This document shows, in pieces, positions 14,826 through 23,361 of a stretch of DNA of 23,361 bases. Positions within the stretch are counted from its first letter, which is position 1, and each line of letters begins with the position of its first letter. The notes under the pieces were generated by a model. That model saw nothing but the letters and a program-made list of their open reading frames with translations, made no database searches and had not been told where the DNA came from. A program made the position numbers and the translations under genes. This stretch comes from Wolinella sp052173415 (GTDB lineage: Bacteria > Campylobacterota > Campylobacteria > Campylobacterales > Helicobacteraceae): the NCBI GenBank assembly GCA_052173415.1, contig JBQMYQ010000028.1:1-23361 (forward strand), read 5' to 3'.

Positions 14826-16103
14826 TTAGTGGTGCTTCAAAAACTCCACCGCACTCAAAGCCGCAAGTCGCCCGCTCGCCCAAGCAAACGCTAGATTATA
14901 GCCCCCGCGCTGCCCCACAATATCAATCATCTCGCCTGCAAAGTAGAGCCCTTGATGGCGCACAGAAGCCATGCTATGCGGATCAATCTCCTCGCACAGC
15001 ACGCCCCCGCCGCTCACCTCCGCGTGCTTGAAGCCATGCGTCTGCACCACCGAGAATCGCCACGATTTCATGAGTTTGGCGATACTTTTTGGCGCATTTT
15101 TGGGAAGATTTTCAAGGAGTATTAGAGGGGCGATTTTAAGCTCTTTTAGAATTGTATGGGCGATTTTTGGCGAGATGATTCCTGCTAGAAGTGCGTAAAT
15201 GGTGCGTTTTTTGCCCATTTTTGCGCACGATTCCTCAAAGTATTGCATGAGCTCCTCTTTAGAAAAAGAGGGCGCAATATCGAGCAAAAGCTCCACTTTT
15301 TTACCCTGTAATAGCGCGTATGAGGCACTTTGAGAAATATCCAAAATTGCAAATCCCGAAATGCCATAGGGGGTAAAAAGCAGATCACCCTGCTCTGTTT
15401 TTACGCATTTTTCATTAACTAAAATCGAGGCGATTCCCGTAATCTTGACCCCTGCAAGCCCCACGGGGAGGCGCGCGAGATGAAGCTGCACCAGCGAAGG
15501 ATAAAGGGGCGCAATCTCATGCCCCAAAGCGCGTGCGAGTGCGTATCCTGCGTCTCCTCCGCCCAGCTGTGGTGCGGCATTTGAGCCTGTAGCAAGAATC
15601 ACCGCGTCAAATGCGCCAAATTTTTCTGAAATTTTGCCCTCTTTTTTAGAGGCAAGCTCTAGCTCAAAGCCCCCATTTTTACGCACGATTCCCGTGATTT
15701 TACTCTCCGTGTGGAGTGTGATATTATCTGAATGCACAATTGCCTCTTCAAAGCTTAAAAGCACCGATTTTGCTTCATTGGACGCAGGATAGACGCGCCC
15801 ATCTTCTTTTGTCTCCAAAAAAAGCCCCAAAGAGCGACAAAAACACTCAAACTCCGGGAATCTAAAGCTCTCTAAAGCAGGACTTCCAAAGTGCGGATTC
15901 CCACCAAAATAGTCCGCCCTATCTGCATGAATATTTGTGATATTACAACGCCCATTGCCTGTGGCTAGGAGCTTTTTACCGATTCTCTCATTTTGTTCAA
16001 ATAGCTGAATCACAATCGCTCTGCCCCCACTTTGGCTTGCGATGAGGCTAGCGATCATGCCACTCGCTCCACCTCCGATAATCGCGAGCTTCTTTGGCTT
16101 CAT
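14826..16103 (-). CDS. BaiN/HI0933-family FAD-dependent oxidoreductase
   Basis: A 425-residue flavoprotein. The N-terminal FAD-binding GGGASG (about 10-15) is followed by the family signature KKLLATGNGRCNITN, then ATGSNAAPQLGGGDAGYALA in the middle and, near the C-terminus, EVSGGGVLCEEIDPHSMASV and GLYFAGEMIDIVGQRGGYNLAFAWASG. These are diagnostic of the HI0933/YhiN/BaiN family, whose physiological substrate is mostly unknown. The ATG at 16103 has AGGAG six bases upstream; the frame extends 13 codons further without support. It follows rep after 50 bases and may be co-transcribed with it. Confidence 0.92.
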   Translation of the reverse strand: MKPKKLAIIGGGASGMIASLIASQSGGRAIVIQLFEQNERIGKKLLATGNGRCNITNIHADRADYFGGNPHFGSPALESFRFPEFECFCRSLGLFLETKEDGRVYPASNEAKSVLLSFEEAIVHSDNITLHTESKITGIVRKNGGFELELASKKEGKISEKFGAFDAVILATGSNAAPQLGGGDAGYALARALGHEIAPLYPSLVQLHLARLPVGLAGVKITGIASILVNEKCVKTEQGDLLFTPYGISGFAILDISQSASYALLQGKKVELLLDIAPSFSKEELMQYFEESCAKMGKKRTIYALLAGIISPKIAHTILKELKIAPLILLENLPKNAPKSIAKLMKSWRFSVVQTHGFKHAEVSGGGVLCEEIDPHSMASVRHQGLYFAGEMIDIVGQRGGYNLAFAWASGRLAALSAVEFLKHH

Positions 16104-16153
16104 GCAAACTCCTAGCATTTGATTTTGCGCGGATTTTAGCACACCAAAAGGGG

Positions 16154-18172
16154 CTAAGTTACGAGATTTGCCTCATAGAGGAATTGCGATGGGGCGTAGG
16201 TGAGATTTTTGAGCGCATCGCTTTTGGCATAGGAGAGGTAGAGTAGCTCTTTGGCGCGCGTCACCGCGACATAAAATAGCCGCCGCTCCTCCTGTATGTC
16301 CCCATTTTGCGCCATTAGCTTGCGATTAGGGAAACGCCCATCCATCAGATCGATGATATAGACCTCTTCGTATTCAAGCCCCTTGGCTCCGTGGATAGAG
16401 AGGAGATTGACCCCCTCACCCTCGCTCATCTCGCCGCTACCTAATATCATGGCATTAAGAAATCGCCCCAAATCCTGATAATTTTGCGCAAGATTGCGTA
16501 AAAGACGAATTTTACGCTCAATGCGCTCTAATGCGTCGCGGAATCGCTCTTCATAAAACGTCCCATCACGACCCGTAGCACGCTCTTTGGCGAAGTTTTT
16601 CACAATCTCTTTGTAAAAATTGGAGGCGGTAATATTCTCCAAAATGGCGCTAGGATTAGCGAGATGTTTGAGCCCCTTCATAAGGAGATAGAAATGGTGC
16701 AGAAACTCCGCACCCTCCTTGCTTAGCTTTGGGTGCTTTAAGATCCCATTAGCGAGAAATCGCTCCTCAAATCCTAGAGCATTAAAACGCGCCGCACTCC
16801 CAAGCTCAAAAAAGTCATCAAATAATCCCAGTTGAGTATTTTTCGCCCTTTTTGCGTAGGGTTCGCGCACTGTAGTATCAGGCTGCAATAGCCCATTTAG
16901 CGCATTTCCATGTCCCAAAACAACCAACGCTTCGTAAATGTCTTTGGCAATTGCGCTTCCGATTCCCCTGCCATAGCTAAGCACATGAATGGACGCCATC
17001 ATATCCTTAGGATTATGGAGAATCGAGGCAATATCAAGCATAAGCGCAATCTCCTTTGCCTCAAAAAAGCTCACGCCGCCCTTACGTTTGCTCGCGATTC
17101 CTAGCTCTCTGAGACTTGCCTCGATTCCATCAGCACTTGAGTTGTTGCGGAAAATCACGGCGATTTCTGCATGCGGACGGGTCGATTCCCTAATTCGTCG
17201 CGCAATAGCTTGATACTGCAAAAATAGCTCTTCATACACAAGGAGCTTTGGAGGCTCACAAGCGCGCTGTTTCACTACTTCAAGATGTTTTGGATAGATG
17301 CGCTCATTTTTCTCAATAACGCGATTAGCCAAATCAAGAATCGCCTCTGTGGAGCGATAATTTTTGCTTAGACTAAAGACTTGAGAATCGGCAAAAGAGC
17401 GTTCAAACGAGGCGATAATCGAAATATCCGCGCCATTAAATGCATAAATACTCTGATCATAATCCCCCACACAAAAGAGCGAGCGCGGGTTAATCGCCTC
17501 TAAAATAGAGTATTGGAGCGGATTTGTGTCTTGATATTCATCGACCAGCACTTCGACAAAGGGCGATTGCAGGCTCTTCATCTCTTCGCGATAGAGCAAA
17601 AGCAGGTCGTTATAATCCACATAGCCGTATTCGCGCTTAAGTGCGCTGAATTCTGCCCATATATCTTCATAAATATCCGCATAGATTCCCTGCTCGCTTT
17701 GACGATTGGAGAGCCACTTGGCGAAAGGTTCATGCGCGCTGTTTTGATAGAGCGAATAGAGATCATAGAGATAATTCGCCGTGTAGGGAGGCTGCGTGGA
17801 GCGATTAGCGAAGATTCGCCGTTCATGAATACTTTTAAAGAGCGTTTTTAGCTCGCGGGGCTGCTTGAGGGAAATCGCGTATCGCTCCTTCAAATAACGA
17901 TACGCCACCGCATGAAATGTCCCTGCTTCAACGGATTTGGCTTGCGATTCCCCAAAGAGATTTGCGAGGCGATGGATCATCTCCGCTGCTGCTTTGTTGG
18001 TAAAAGTGAGCAGAAGAATCTCGCTAGGCTTTAGCCCCGTATTTATGAGGTGTGCGATACGCCCGACAATAGTCGAGGTCTTCCCCGTGCCCGCAGAAGC
18101 GATAATGAGATTGTGCCCCAAAGGCGCGGAGCACGCCCTGCGCTGTTCATCATTAAGAGAGGTGAGCGACAA
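16154..18172 (-). CDS. rep: Superfamily I 3'-5' DNA helicase (Rep/UvrD/PcrA family)
   Basis: A 672-residue ATP-dependent helicase. Motifs in order: Walker A ASAGTGKTS (25-33), Ia LLTFTNKAAAEM, II VDEYQDTNPLQ, III GDYDQSIYAFNGAD, IV region LSKNYRST, V LLSIHGAKGLEYEEVY, VI ERRLFYVAVTRAKELLYLSY. It acts in replication restart or repair. The length (about 675) and content fit the Rep-like helicase of Helicobacter; a separate UvrD would be expected elsewhere. The only usable start is TTG at 18172, since a stop lies six codons upstream and the next methionine is far inside the ATPase domain. It begins seven bases after the fliW stop with only a weak, distant AAAGG, so coupled translation is likely. 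Confidence 0.93.
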   Translation of the reverse strand: MSLTSLNDEQRRACSAPLGHNLIIASAGTGKTSTIVGRIAHLINTGLKPSEILLLTFTNKAAAEMIHRLANLFGESQAKSVEAGTFHAVAYRYLKERYAISLKQPRELKTLFKSIHERRIFANRSTQPPYTANYLYDLYSLYQNSAHEPFAKWLSNRQSEQGIYADIYEDIWAEFSALKREYGYVDYNDLLLLYREEMKSLQSPFVEVLVDEYQDTNPLQYSILEAINPRSLFCVGDYDQSIYAFNGADISIIASFERSFADSQVFSLSKNYRSTEAILDLANRVIEKNERIYPKHLEVVKQRACEPPKLLVYEELFLQYQAIARRIRESTRPHAEIAVIFRNNSSADGIEASLRELGIASKRKGGVSFFEAKEIALMLDIASILHNPKDMMASIHVLSYGRGIGSAIAKDIYEALVVLGHGNALNGLLQPDTTVREPYAKRAKNTQLGLFDDFFELGSAARFNALGFEERFLANGILKHPKLSKEGAEFLHHFYLLMKGLKHLANPSAILENITASNFYKEIVKNFAKERATGRDGTFYEERFRDALERIERKIRLLRNLAQNYQDLGRFLNAMILGSGEMSEGEGVNLLSIHGAKGLEYEEVYIIDLMDGRFPNRKLMAQNGDIQEERRLFYVAVTRAKELLYLSYAKSDALKNLTYAPSQFLYEANLVT

Positions 18173-18179
18173 GAGGCTT

Positions 18180-18566
18180 TTAGCCTTTCACGTAATTTTC
18201 AATCTTATCCGCTATGTCAAAGTTTGGATAATCCTTCGCTAAAAGCGCGACTTGTGCCGCGGTTTGATTGTCGTCATTAAAAATAAGTGGCGCGAGGAAA
18301 TTGACGCGCGATTCTGCGATAGGATTTTGGATCACCACAACGCAAAATACCCGCACTTTGCTATCTTGCGTAATCTCTAGTAGTGTCTGAATCACCGCGG
18401 GAATCTCAAAAGAATACTCGCGGAGTGCATAGGGGTTTGCGAGCGTAAGTCCGATTGCGGGGCTATTTTTGGACTTGATTTGCGCAAACACCCCATCAAT
18501 CTCGACCAACTCGACCTCTCTAATCTCTTCAAAGCCCAAAATAGGCGACTTCAATTCATATACCAC
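18180..18566 (-). CDS. fliW: Flagellar assembly factor FliW
   Basis: A 128-residue cytoplasmic protein with the FliW pattern: VYELKSPILGFEEI at the start, then FAQIKS, LTLANPYALREYSFEIP, and the C-terminal VNFLAPLIFNDDNQTAAQV followed by acidic NFDIADKIENY. FliW binds flagellin and antagonises the regulator CsrA, linking filament assembly to flagellin translation. A GTG start at 18566 is chosen: AAAGGAG lies five bases upstream, and the resulting length equals that of known FliW proteins. The frame continues upstream through the valS promoter, which is not expected to be translated. The gene diverges from valS, as in H. pylori where valS (HP1153) and a FliW homologue (HP1154) are neighbours, as I recall. 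Confidence 0.92.
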   Translation of the reverse strand: MVYELKSPILGFEEIREVELVEIDGVFAQIKSKNSPAIGLTLANPYALREYSFEIPAVIQTLLEITQDSKVRVFCVVVIQNPIAESRVNFLAPLIFNDDNQTAAQVALLAKDYPNFDIADKIENYVKG

Positions 18567-18637
18567 AATAACTCCTTTAGGGTAGAGATGAAACTCCAAA
18601 ATGCACTTAAAGCTTAAAGCCTTGAAGCCGATTCCGC

Positions 18638-18643
18638 TATAAT
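18638..18643 (+). promoter_or_regulatory. -10 box of valS
   Basis: A perfect TATAAT, 68 bases before the chosen valS ATG, in the 144-base gap between the divergent fliW and valS starts. There is no clear -35 box. I could not identify a separate fliW promoter. Confidence 0.55.
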
Positions 18644-18710
18644 CCCTCAAGCGGTTTGAAGTCTTATGACAATAGAAAAGCAAAAATCATACCACATAAG
18701 GAAAGCTCCG

Positions 18711-21338
18711 ATGAGCACAGAAGAGAGCAAGGGTTACAATCCCAAGGAAATCGAGGAATCCTACTACAAAATATGGGAATCGCGGGGCTATTTTGAAACA
18801 GAAGGGAATCGGGCGATCCAAAAGCCCAACCAAACTTTCTCTATCATGCTTCCTCCGCCTAATGTCACAGGGAGTCTGCACATCGGACACGCGCTCAATC
18901 ACACGCTCATCGATATTATCACGCGGTATAAACGTATGGACGGATATAAGACGCTCTGGCAGCCCGGCACCGATCACGCGGGAATCACGACGCAAAATGT
19001 CGTAGAAAAACGTCTGCTCGCACAGGGAATCAAAAAGGAGGAGCTCGGGCGGGAGCGATTCTTGGAAAAAGTGTGGCAATGGCGCGATGAGAGCGGCGGA
19101 ATGATTTTGAAGCAAATGCGCAAACTCGGCGCATCATGTGCGTGGAATCGGACACGTTTCACGATGGATGAGGGACTGCAAAAAAGCGTCGCTTCGGCTT
19201 TTGTAAAGCTCTATAACGAGGGCTACATTATTCGCGACAATTACATGGTCAATTGGTGCACGCATGATGGCGCGCTCAGCGATATTGAAGTGGAGTATGA
19301 GAGCAATCAGGGCAAACTCTATCATCTGCGCTATTTTTTGAAAGATTCCCCCGAATATATCATTGTAGCGACGACGCGTCCGGAGACATTTTTTGGCGAT
19401 AGTGCGGTCATGGTGCACCCTGATGATGAGCGTTATACACATCTCATCGGGCGGAAGCTCCTTTTGCCCTTAATTAATCGCGAGATTGAGATTATCGCCG
19501 ATTCCTACGTCGATAGGGAATTTGGCACGGGTATGGTAAAGGTCACACCCGCGCATGATCCAAATGATTATGAGGTAGGAAAGCGCCATGCCTTGGAGTT
19601 TATTACCGTTTTTGATGAGCGAGGAATCTTAAACCATCATGCAGGCGAATTTCAAGGGCTTGAGCGTCTGGAGGCACGGGATAAAATTGTCGCAAAATTG
19701 CAGGAATCAGGCTTTGTCGAAAAGATCGAGGATTATGAGAATCAGATAGGTAAATGCTATCGTTGCGGGAATGTCGTCGAGCCCTATATTTCAAAGCAGT
19801 GGTTTATCAAAAAAGAGATCGCGCAAAAGGCGATTAAGCGGGCTAATAGCGGCGAGATGCAGTTCCACCCTGCGCAGTGGAAAAACAATTACAACGCGTG
19901 GATGAGGGAGTTGCGCGACTGGTGTATTTCGCGGCAGCTATGGTGGGGACATCAGATTCCCGTCTATTATTGCGAATGCACTCATGAGTGGGCAAGCGAA
20001 AAGAAGCCCGATTCTTGCCCTAAATGTGGAGGGGATCAATTCACACAAGATCCTGATGTGCTTGATACATGGTTTAGCTCGGCTTTATGGGCATTTAGCA
20101 CGCTTGGTTGGGAAAATGGCAACGTGGGAAAAGGGATACTTTGGAAAGGAGATGATCTTAAGGATTTCTATCCAAATTCCTTACTAATTACGGGCTTTGA
20201 CATTCTCTTTTTCTGGGTGGCACGCATGCTGATGATGGGTGAGTATTTCCTTGACAAGCTCCCTTTTAAGGACATCTATCTACATGCACTTGTGCGTGAT
20301 GAAAAAGGGCAGAAGATGAGCAAGAGCAAGGGAAATGTGATCGATCCGCTTGAGCTCATCGATGCGTATGGGTGCGATTCCACGCGTTTTAGTCTAGCGA
20401 TTCTCTGTGCTCAAGGGCGTGATGTGCGACTTGTGGCGCAGCAATTTGAAGTGAGTAAAAATTTCACAAACAAGCTCTATAATGCCGCAAATTTCCTGCT
20501 TTTAAATGCGCAATCTTTTCAGACGCTTGAGGAGATCACGCTAGAAACTCCGCTGGGGAAATATATTGCCTCGCGATTTAGTCTATGTGTGAAAGAGGTG
20601 CGTGAGGCATTGGATCATTATCGCTTCAATGATGGTGCAAGCGCGCTTTATCGCTTTTTGTGGGGCGAATTTTGTGACTGGGGAATCGAGCTTGGTAAAG
20701 CTAGCAAGGAATCTATCTCCGAGCTTGGGGCGATTTTCCGAGAAAGCATGAAGCTCTTGCACCCTTATATGCCATTTTTGAGCGAACACCTTTATCAGAA
20801 GCTCGGAGGCACAAGCCTAGAGGAATCGCCCTCCATCATGATCCTCCCCTACCCTAAAGATCGTGGGCGTAATGAGGGAAGTGAGGCGAATTTTGAAGTC
20901 ATCATCGATGCGATCGTCTCCACAAGGCGACTTAAGGCTACATTGGAGCTTGCAAACCAGAAGATTCCGTCCATTTTTATCAAAACTTCAAAAAAGGTCG
21001 ATGAGGCACTGCTAAATCGCTTCATTCCAAAGCTCTCTAAGGTCGATTCCCTCGCGCTTTTAGAGCAAAAACCCGAAGGCTGCGTCGCTGATGTGAGCGA
21101 ACGATGTGAGGTTTATCTTCCCATTGCAGATTTGGATTTACGCCCCATTACTGCGCGCTTACAAAAGCAACAAGAGAAGCTTTTAAAAGAGGTGGAAAAG
21201 CTCTCAAACATGTTAAACAACGAAAAATTCATCGCAAACGCCCCCGTGCATGTTTTGGAGCAAAATCGCAATGCACTAGCAGAGGCAAAAGAGCGGCTTA
21301 GCAAGGTGGATTCGGAATTGGCGAGCCTTAGAATATAA
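18711..21338 (+). CDS. valS: Valyl-tRNA synthetase
   Basis: An 875-residue class I aminoacyl-tRNA synthetase that charges tRNA-Val. The signature PPPNVTGSLHIGH ends at residue 60 (HIGH 57-60) and KMSKS is at 535-539. The editing domain includes TTRPETFFGDSAVMVHP. Two cysteine pairs (CYRCG; YCECTHEW with CPKCGG) look like zinc ribbons, as in many bacterial ValRS. The C-terminus is the coiled-coil tRNA arm (QKQQEKLLKEVEKLSNML). ATG 18711 has AAGGAAA upstream; an earlier ATG at 18666 lacks a ribosome site. Confidence 0.97.
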   Translation: MSTEESKGYNPKEIEESYYKIWESRGYFETEGNRAIQKPNQTFSIMLPPPNVTGSLHIGHALNHTLIDIITRYKRMDGYKTLWQPGTDHAGITTQNVVEKRLLAQGIKKEELGRERFLEKVWQWRDESGGMILKQMRKLGASCAWNRTRFTMDEGLQKSVASAFVKLYNEGYIIRDNYMVNWCTHDGALSDIEVEYESNQGKLYHLRYFLKDSPEYIIVATTRPETFFGDSAVMVHPDDERYTHLIGRKLLLPLINREIEIIADSYVDREFGTGMVKVTPAHDPNDYEVGKRHALEFITVFDERGILNHHAGEFQGLERLEARDKIVAKLQESGFVEKIEDYENQIGKCYRCGNVVEPYISKQWFIKKEIAQKAIKRANSGEMQFHPAQWKNNYNAWMRELRDWCISRQLWWGHQIPVYYCECTHEWASEKKPDSCPKCGGDQFTQDPDVLDTWFSSALWAFSTLGWENGNVGKGILWKGDDLKDFYPNSLLITGFDILFFWVARMLMMGEYFLDKLPFKDIYLHALVRDEKGQKMSKSKGNVIDPLELIDAYGCDSTRFSLAILCAQGRDVRLVAQQFEVSKNFTNKLYNAANFLLLNAQSFQTLEEITLETPLGKYIASRFSLCVKEVREALDHYRFNDGASALYRFLWGEFCDWGIELGKASKESISELGAIFRESMKLLHPYMPFLSEHLYQKLGGTSLEESPSIMILPYPKDRGRNEGSEANFEVIIDAIVSTRRLKATLELANQKIPSIFIKTSKKVDEALLNRFIPKLSKVDSLALLEQKPEGCVADVSERCEVYLPIADLDLRPITARLQKQQEKLLKEVEKLSNMLNNEKFIANAPVHVLEQNRNALAEAKERLSKVDSELASLRI

Positions 21339-21359
21339 TTTTGCAAAAGGGGGTAAATT

Positions 21360-21986
21360 ATGGCAATTATTGAGGTAAAGCATCCGCTCATTGAGCATAA
21401 AATCACGAATATTCGCGATATTCACACGGACACAAAGAGCTTCAAAGAGAATATCGCGGAGATCTCCTCTTTGATTTTATACGAAGCGACGAAGAATCTA
21501 GAGCTTCAGGAGGCGGAGGTAGAGACACCGCTCACCAAAACCAAGGGCTATAAGCTGAGCGACAGTTCGCTTGCGGTCGTGCCGATATTGCGCGCAGGAC
21601 TAGGCATGGTCGATGGCGTGATGAATCTAATCCCAAACGCTCGTATCGGACACATCGGCGTCTATCGCGACGAGAAAAGTCTCAAGCCCAATCACTACTA
21701 TTGCAAACTCCCCGAAGACATCGCAAAACGAAGCGTATTTCTCGTCGATCCGATGCTTGCTACGGGTGGCTCAGCGCTCTATGCGGTGGATTATCTCAAA
21801 GGTCAGGGTGTGAAAAAAATTACCTTTTTGTGTATCCTCGCCGCCCCAGAGGGAATCCGCGCGCTCACAAACGCGCACCCTGATGTGGATATATTCATCG
21901 CAAAAATCGATGAGCGTCTGACAGAAAACGGATACATCTTCCCAGGGTTAGGCGACGCTGGAGATCGGGTATTTGGGACAAAATAA
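21360..21986 (+). CDS. upp: Uracil phosphoribosyltransferase
   Basis: A 208-residue cytoplasmic salvage enzyme that converts uracil and PRPP to UMP. The PRPP loop DPMLATGGS (130-138) and the uracil-binding C-terminus (ENGYIFPGLGDAGDR) are intact, as is VPILRAGLGM. It starts 21 bases after valS with AAAGGGGG upstream, and is probably transcribed with valS. A TATAAT at 21334-21339 overlaps the valS stop but would leave almost no leader. Confidence 0.97.
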   Translation: MAIIEVKHPLIEHKITNIRDIHTDTKSFKENIAEISSLILYEATKNLELQEAEVETPLTKTKGYKLSDSSLAVVPILRAGLGMVDGVMNLIPNARIGHIGVYRDEKSLKPNHYYCKLPEDIAKRSVFLVDPMLATGGSALYAVDYLKGQGVKKITFLCILAAPEGIRALTNAHPDVDIFIAKIDERLTENGYIFPGLGDAGDRVFGTK

Positions 21987-22012
21987 CCATAACACCAATA
22001 CAAAGGAACATT

Positions 22013-22549
22013 ATGAAAAAGTTACTTCTAATCCTCGCGCCTCTTGTGTTACTTCTTAGTGGTTGCGCAACAAAAAAGGACGAGCATGTCTATATCCCGT
22101 TGCATAATATTTGCACAGCACCCAAAGTCCTAGTCCATCTAGGGTATGTGCGAAGCAACGTGCAAAATGAGCTCTACATTACCGCAAGTGAGGCTCTTGA
22201 TGTGCTAAAAAGTGCGATTGAGGATTCCCGTTGTTTTTCCATAGATGAGGATAATCCAAGCGGAAAAGTGGCGAATCTCGACCTTTTATACAGCTCTAAA
22301 ATAACACGCGATCACTCCCCCGAGGGGATCTTTGGCGAAGTTTCAAAGCTATTTTTAAGTGTTGATGCTGCGGTGAGTATTGAAGATCGAACAGGACGCA
22401 AAACCTATCGCTCCACAAGCTTGATTGAGATTCAGAATACGAAATTCCTAGGAATCGGAGAAGATCCGCAACCTTTCGAAAAAGAGCGCACACGTGCCAT
22501 CGAGATTGCAATACGCAACGCAATCAAAGACGCAAGTAGAGCCCTTTAA
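22013..22549 (+). CDS. Putative lipoprotein, unknown function
   Basis: A 178-residue protein with a lipoprotein signal: MKKLLLILAPLVLLLSGC, lipobox LSGC with lipidated Cys18. The mature part begins ATKKDEHVYIPLH and contains two more cysteines (in HNICTAP and SRCFS) that could form a disulfide. The later part, alternating strands (LFLSVDAAVSIEDRTGRKTYRSTSL) and ending in a helix (TRAIEIAIRNAIKDAS), recalls small lipoproteins of the YajG/LpoB-like fold, but I do not recognise a family. The ribosome site AAGGAAC is good. It follows upp after 26 bases. Confidence 0.8.
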   Translation: MKKLLLILAPLVLLLSGCATKKDEHVYIPLHNICTAPKVLVHLGYVRSNVQNELYITASEALDVLKSAIEDSRCFSIDEDNPSGKVANLDLLYSSKITRDHSPEGIFGEVSKLFLSVDAAVSIEDRTGRKTYRSTSLIEIQNTKFLGIGEDPQPFEKERTRAIEIAIRNAIKDASRAL

Positions 22550-22648
22550 AAAAGTGGAAAATGAATTTTACGTGCGAAAAAAAATCGGGGTTTTCAAGGA
22601 ATCGAGCGTAAAAAAGAGGCAAGAAGTGAGCATTTTTGGGAATCGTGC

Positions 22649-23005
22649 CTATTTTGTATTTGAGGTGCGATTCCTAGGGCGATTCATCTCCATGAGATAG
22701 AGATGGATTGCTTGAAGCTCTGAGCTTTCAAGATAATAGCGAGGCATAATGCTGTTGTTTTTTAGCATTGCCCTAGAGAAGCGTTCGTAAGGGAGTTTAT
22801 TAATCGGTGGTGCAAGGAGCGTGCGTAGCGTGCCTTTGTGCTTGTATGTAGCAATTAGCGAGCCCTCGCCCTCCTTGCCATGACAATGCACACAGCCGAT
22901 TCCTCGCGGATTTTCATAGAGCATCTTTCCGTATTCAAACTGCGTGATAAAGCTCTCATCGGCATTCAAAAACAGGGGAATCGCCCAGCACCAAATACGT
23001 TTCAC
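22649..23005 (-). CDS. Small c-type cytochrome (single heme), exported
   Basis: A 118-residue protein. A short signal (MKRIWCWAIPLFLNA) precedes a class I cytochrome c domain with the heme motif CVHCH (38-42) and a probable Met axial ligand at 87 (SIMPRY). The segment APPINKLPYERF is typical of periplasmic monoheme cytochromes. It should carry electrons in the periplasm. GTG at 23005 is chosen, as AAGGA lies six bases upstream and no ATG is available at this end. The gene is divergent from folD and convergent with the lipoprotein gene; the 99-base gap 22550-22648 holds no clear terminator. Confidence 0.88.
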   Translation of the reverse strand: MKRIWCWAIPLFLNADESFITQFEYGKMLYENPRGIGCVHCHGKEGEGSLIATYKHKGTLRTLLAPPINKLPYERFSRAMLKNNSIMPRYYLESSELQAIHLYLMEMNRPRNRTSNTK

Positions 23006-23040
23006 ACGGATCCTTAAAGTAAAAAAATGGAGTTCTTATC

Positions 23041-23046
23041 TATAAT
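23041..23046 (+). promoter_or_regulatory. -10 box of folD
   Basis: TATAAT lies 27 bases before the folD ATG, in the 68-base divergent gap between the cytochrome gene and folD. It is followed by a short AAAGG ribosome site. Confidence 0.6.
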
Positions 23047-23073
23047 ACCCGACTTCACTTTTAAAGGCAATCA

Positions 23074-23361
23074 ATGCAGCTTCTTGATGGCAAAGCCCTC
23101 GCAGCGGAGATTGAAGGGCAGATCACAGAAGAGGTTCGCTCCCTCGCACACAGGGGAATCACCCCCGGGCTTGCGGTTATTTTGGTGGGTAACGACCCTG
23201 CGAGCCAAGCTTATGTCCGTATGAAAGCCAAAGCGTGCAAACGCGCGGGAATCTACTCCATAACACATGAAATGCCTGAAAACACGACGGAATCTCAGCT
23301 CCTAAATGCTATTACAATTCTTAATAATGATCCAAATATTGATGGTATTTTGGTGCAACTC
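23074..23361 (+). CDS. folD: FolD bifunctional methylenetetrahydrofolate dehydrogenase/cyclohydrolase (partial, N-terminal)
   Basis: The first 96 residues of FolD are visible before the window ends. MQLLDGKALAAEIEGQI, the signature PGLAVILVGNDPASQAYVRMKAKAC, with the catalytic Tyr (in SQAYV) and Lys (K53 in the second KAK), and NDPNIDGILVQL are all as in the family. The enzyme interconverts methylene- and formyl-tetrahydrofolate in one-carbon metabolism. Confidence 0.97.
   Translation, partial: MQLLDGKALAAEIEGQITEEVRSLAHRGITPGLAVILVGNDPASQAYVRMKAKACKRAGIYSITHEMPENTTESQLLNAITILNNDPNIDGILVQL

Noticed and set aside
14762..15031. 89-codon plus-strand frame over the baiN 3' end
   Set aside because: Most of it is antisense to baiN with low-complexity Pro/Arg/Ser composition; only its first part is discussed, as a possible remnant.
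21334..21339. TATAAT just before upp
   Set aside because: It overlaps the valS stop and would start transcription within the upp ribosome site; upp is more likely read from the valS promoter.
22577..22584. Run of eight A after the lipoprotein gene
   Set aside because: Intergenic, with no stem before it, so neither a terminator nor a phase switch can be supported.
1..23361. tRNA, rRNA, CRISPR arrays, transposases, attachment sites
   Set aside because: Looked for on both strands; no cloverleaf, spaced direct repeats, transposase motifs or integrase genes were recognised.

Overview
The window looks like chromosomal DNA of a Campylobacterota (epsilonproteobacterial) organism, most likely Helicobacteraceae (Helicobacter or Wolinella-like). 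The grounds are the short ExbB-ExbD-TonB cassette, a FeoA-FeoB operon ending in a tiny Cys-rich membrane protein, a TupA tungstate-binding protein, valS divergent from fliW (as I recall for H. pylori), a phase-variable poly-G tract in a DNA methylase, and sigma70 promoters with good -10 boxes but poor -35 boxes. The species cannot be named from sequence alone.

Layout. (1) 1-2086, minus: most of a large adenine-specific methyltransferase/restriction protein (type IIG-like), cut by the window edge. It lies directly downstream of tupA (2099-2935, minus), which lacks its tupBC partners here. (2) 3148-6113, minus: a ferrous-iron operon, feoA-feoB-small secreted protein-Cys-rich membrane protein. 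(3) 6251-8122, minus: a two-gene unit for a DUF4198-type secreted protein and a PepSY-TM membrane protein. (4) 8388-9865, minus: exbB-exbD-tonB. Units 2 to 4 each have an AT-rich, Fur-box-like inverted repeat upstream, so 3.1-9.9 kb reads as an iron/metal acquisition block. (5) 10015-12110, plus: a type II restriction-modification pair, a Dam-family adenine methylase overlapping a PD-(D/E)XK endonuclease by 11 bases. The methylase contains a 15-G tract that puts it out of frame in this sequence. (6) 12107-14603, minus: an ArsR/SmtB repressor and a Zn/Cd/Pb-type P1B ATPase, with a clear 12-2-12 operator upstream. (7) 14826-18566, minus: fliW, a Rep/UvrD helicase and a BaiN/HI0933-type flavoprotein. 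(8) 18711-22549, plus: valS, upp and an unrecognised lipoprotein. (9) 22649-23005, minus: a small c-type cytochrome. (10) 23074-end, plus: the start of folD.

How the genes work together: ExbBD-TonB energises outer-membrane uptake, FeoAB imports Fe2+, the DUF4198/PepSY pair probably handles a metal or metal chelate in the periplasm, TupA binds tungstate, and the ArsR-controlled ATPase exports excess divalent metal. Two unrelated restriction-modification loci flank this metal block.

The points most worth attention are the poly-G switch in the methylase with its coupled endonuclease, and a very strong enrichment of the hexamer GGAATC/GATTCC across nearly the whole window, in all reading frames, except in the 1-2086 gene where it is almost absent. 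No gene-free stretch exceeds 300 bases, and no rRNA, tRNA, CRISPR array or insertion sequence was seen.
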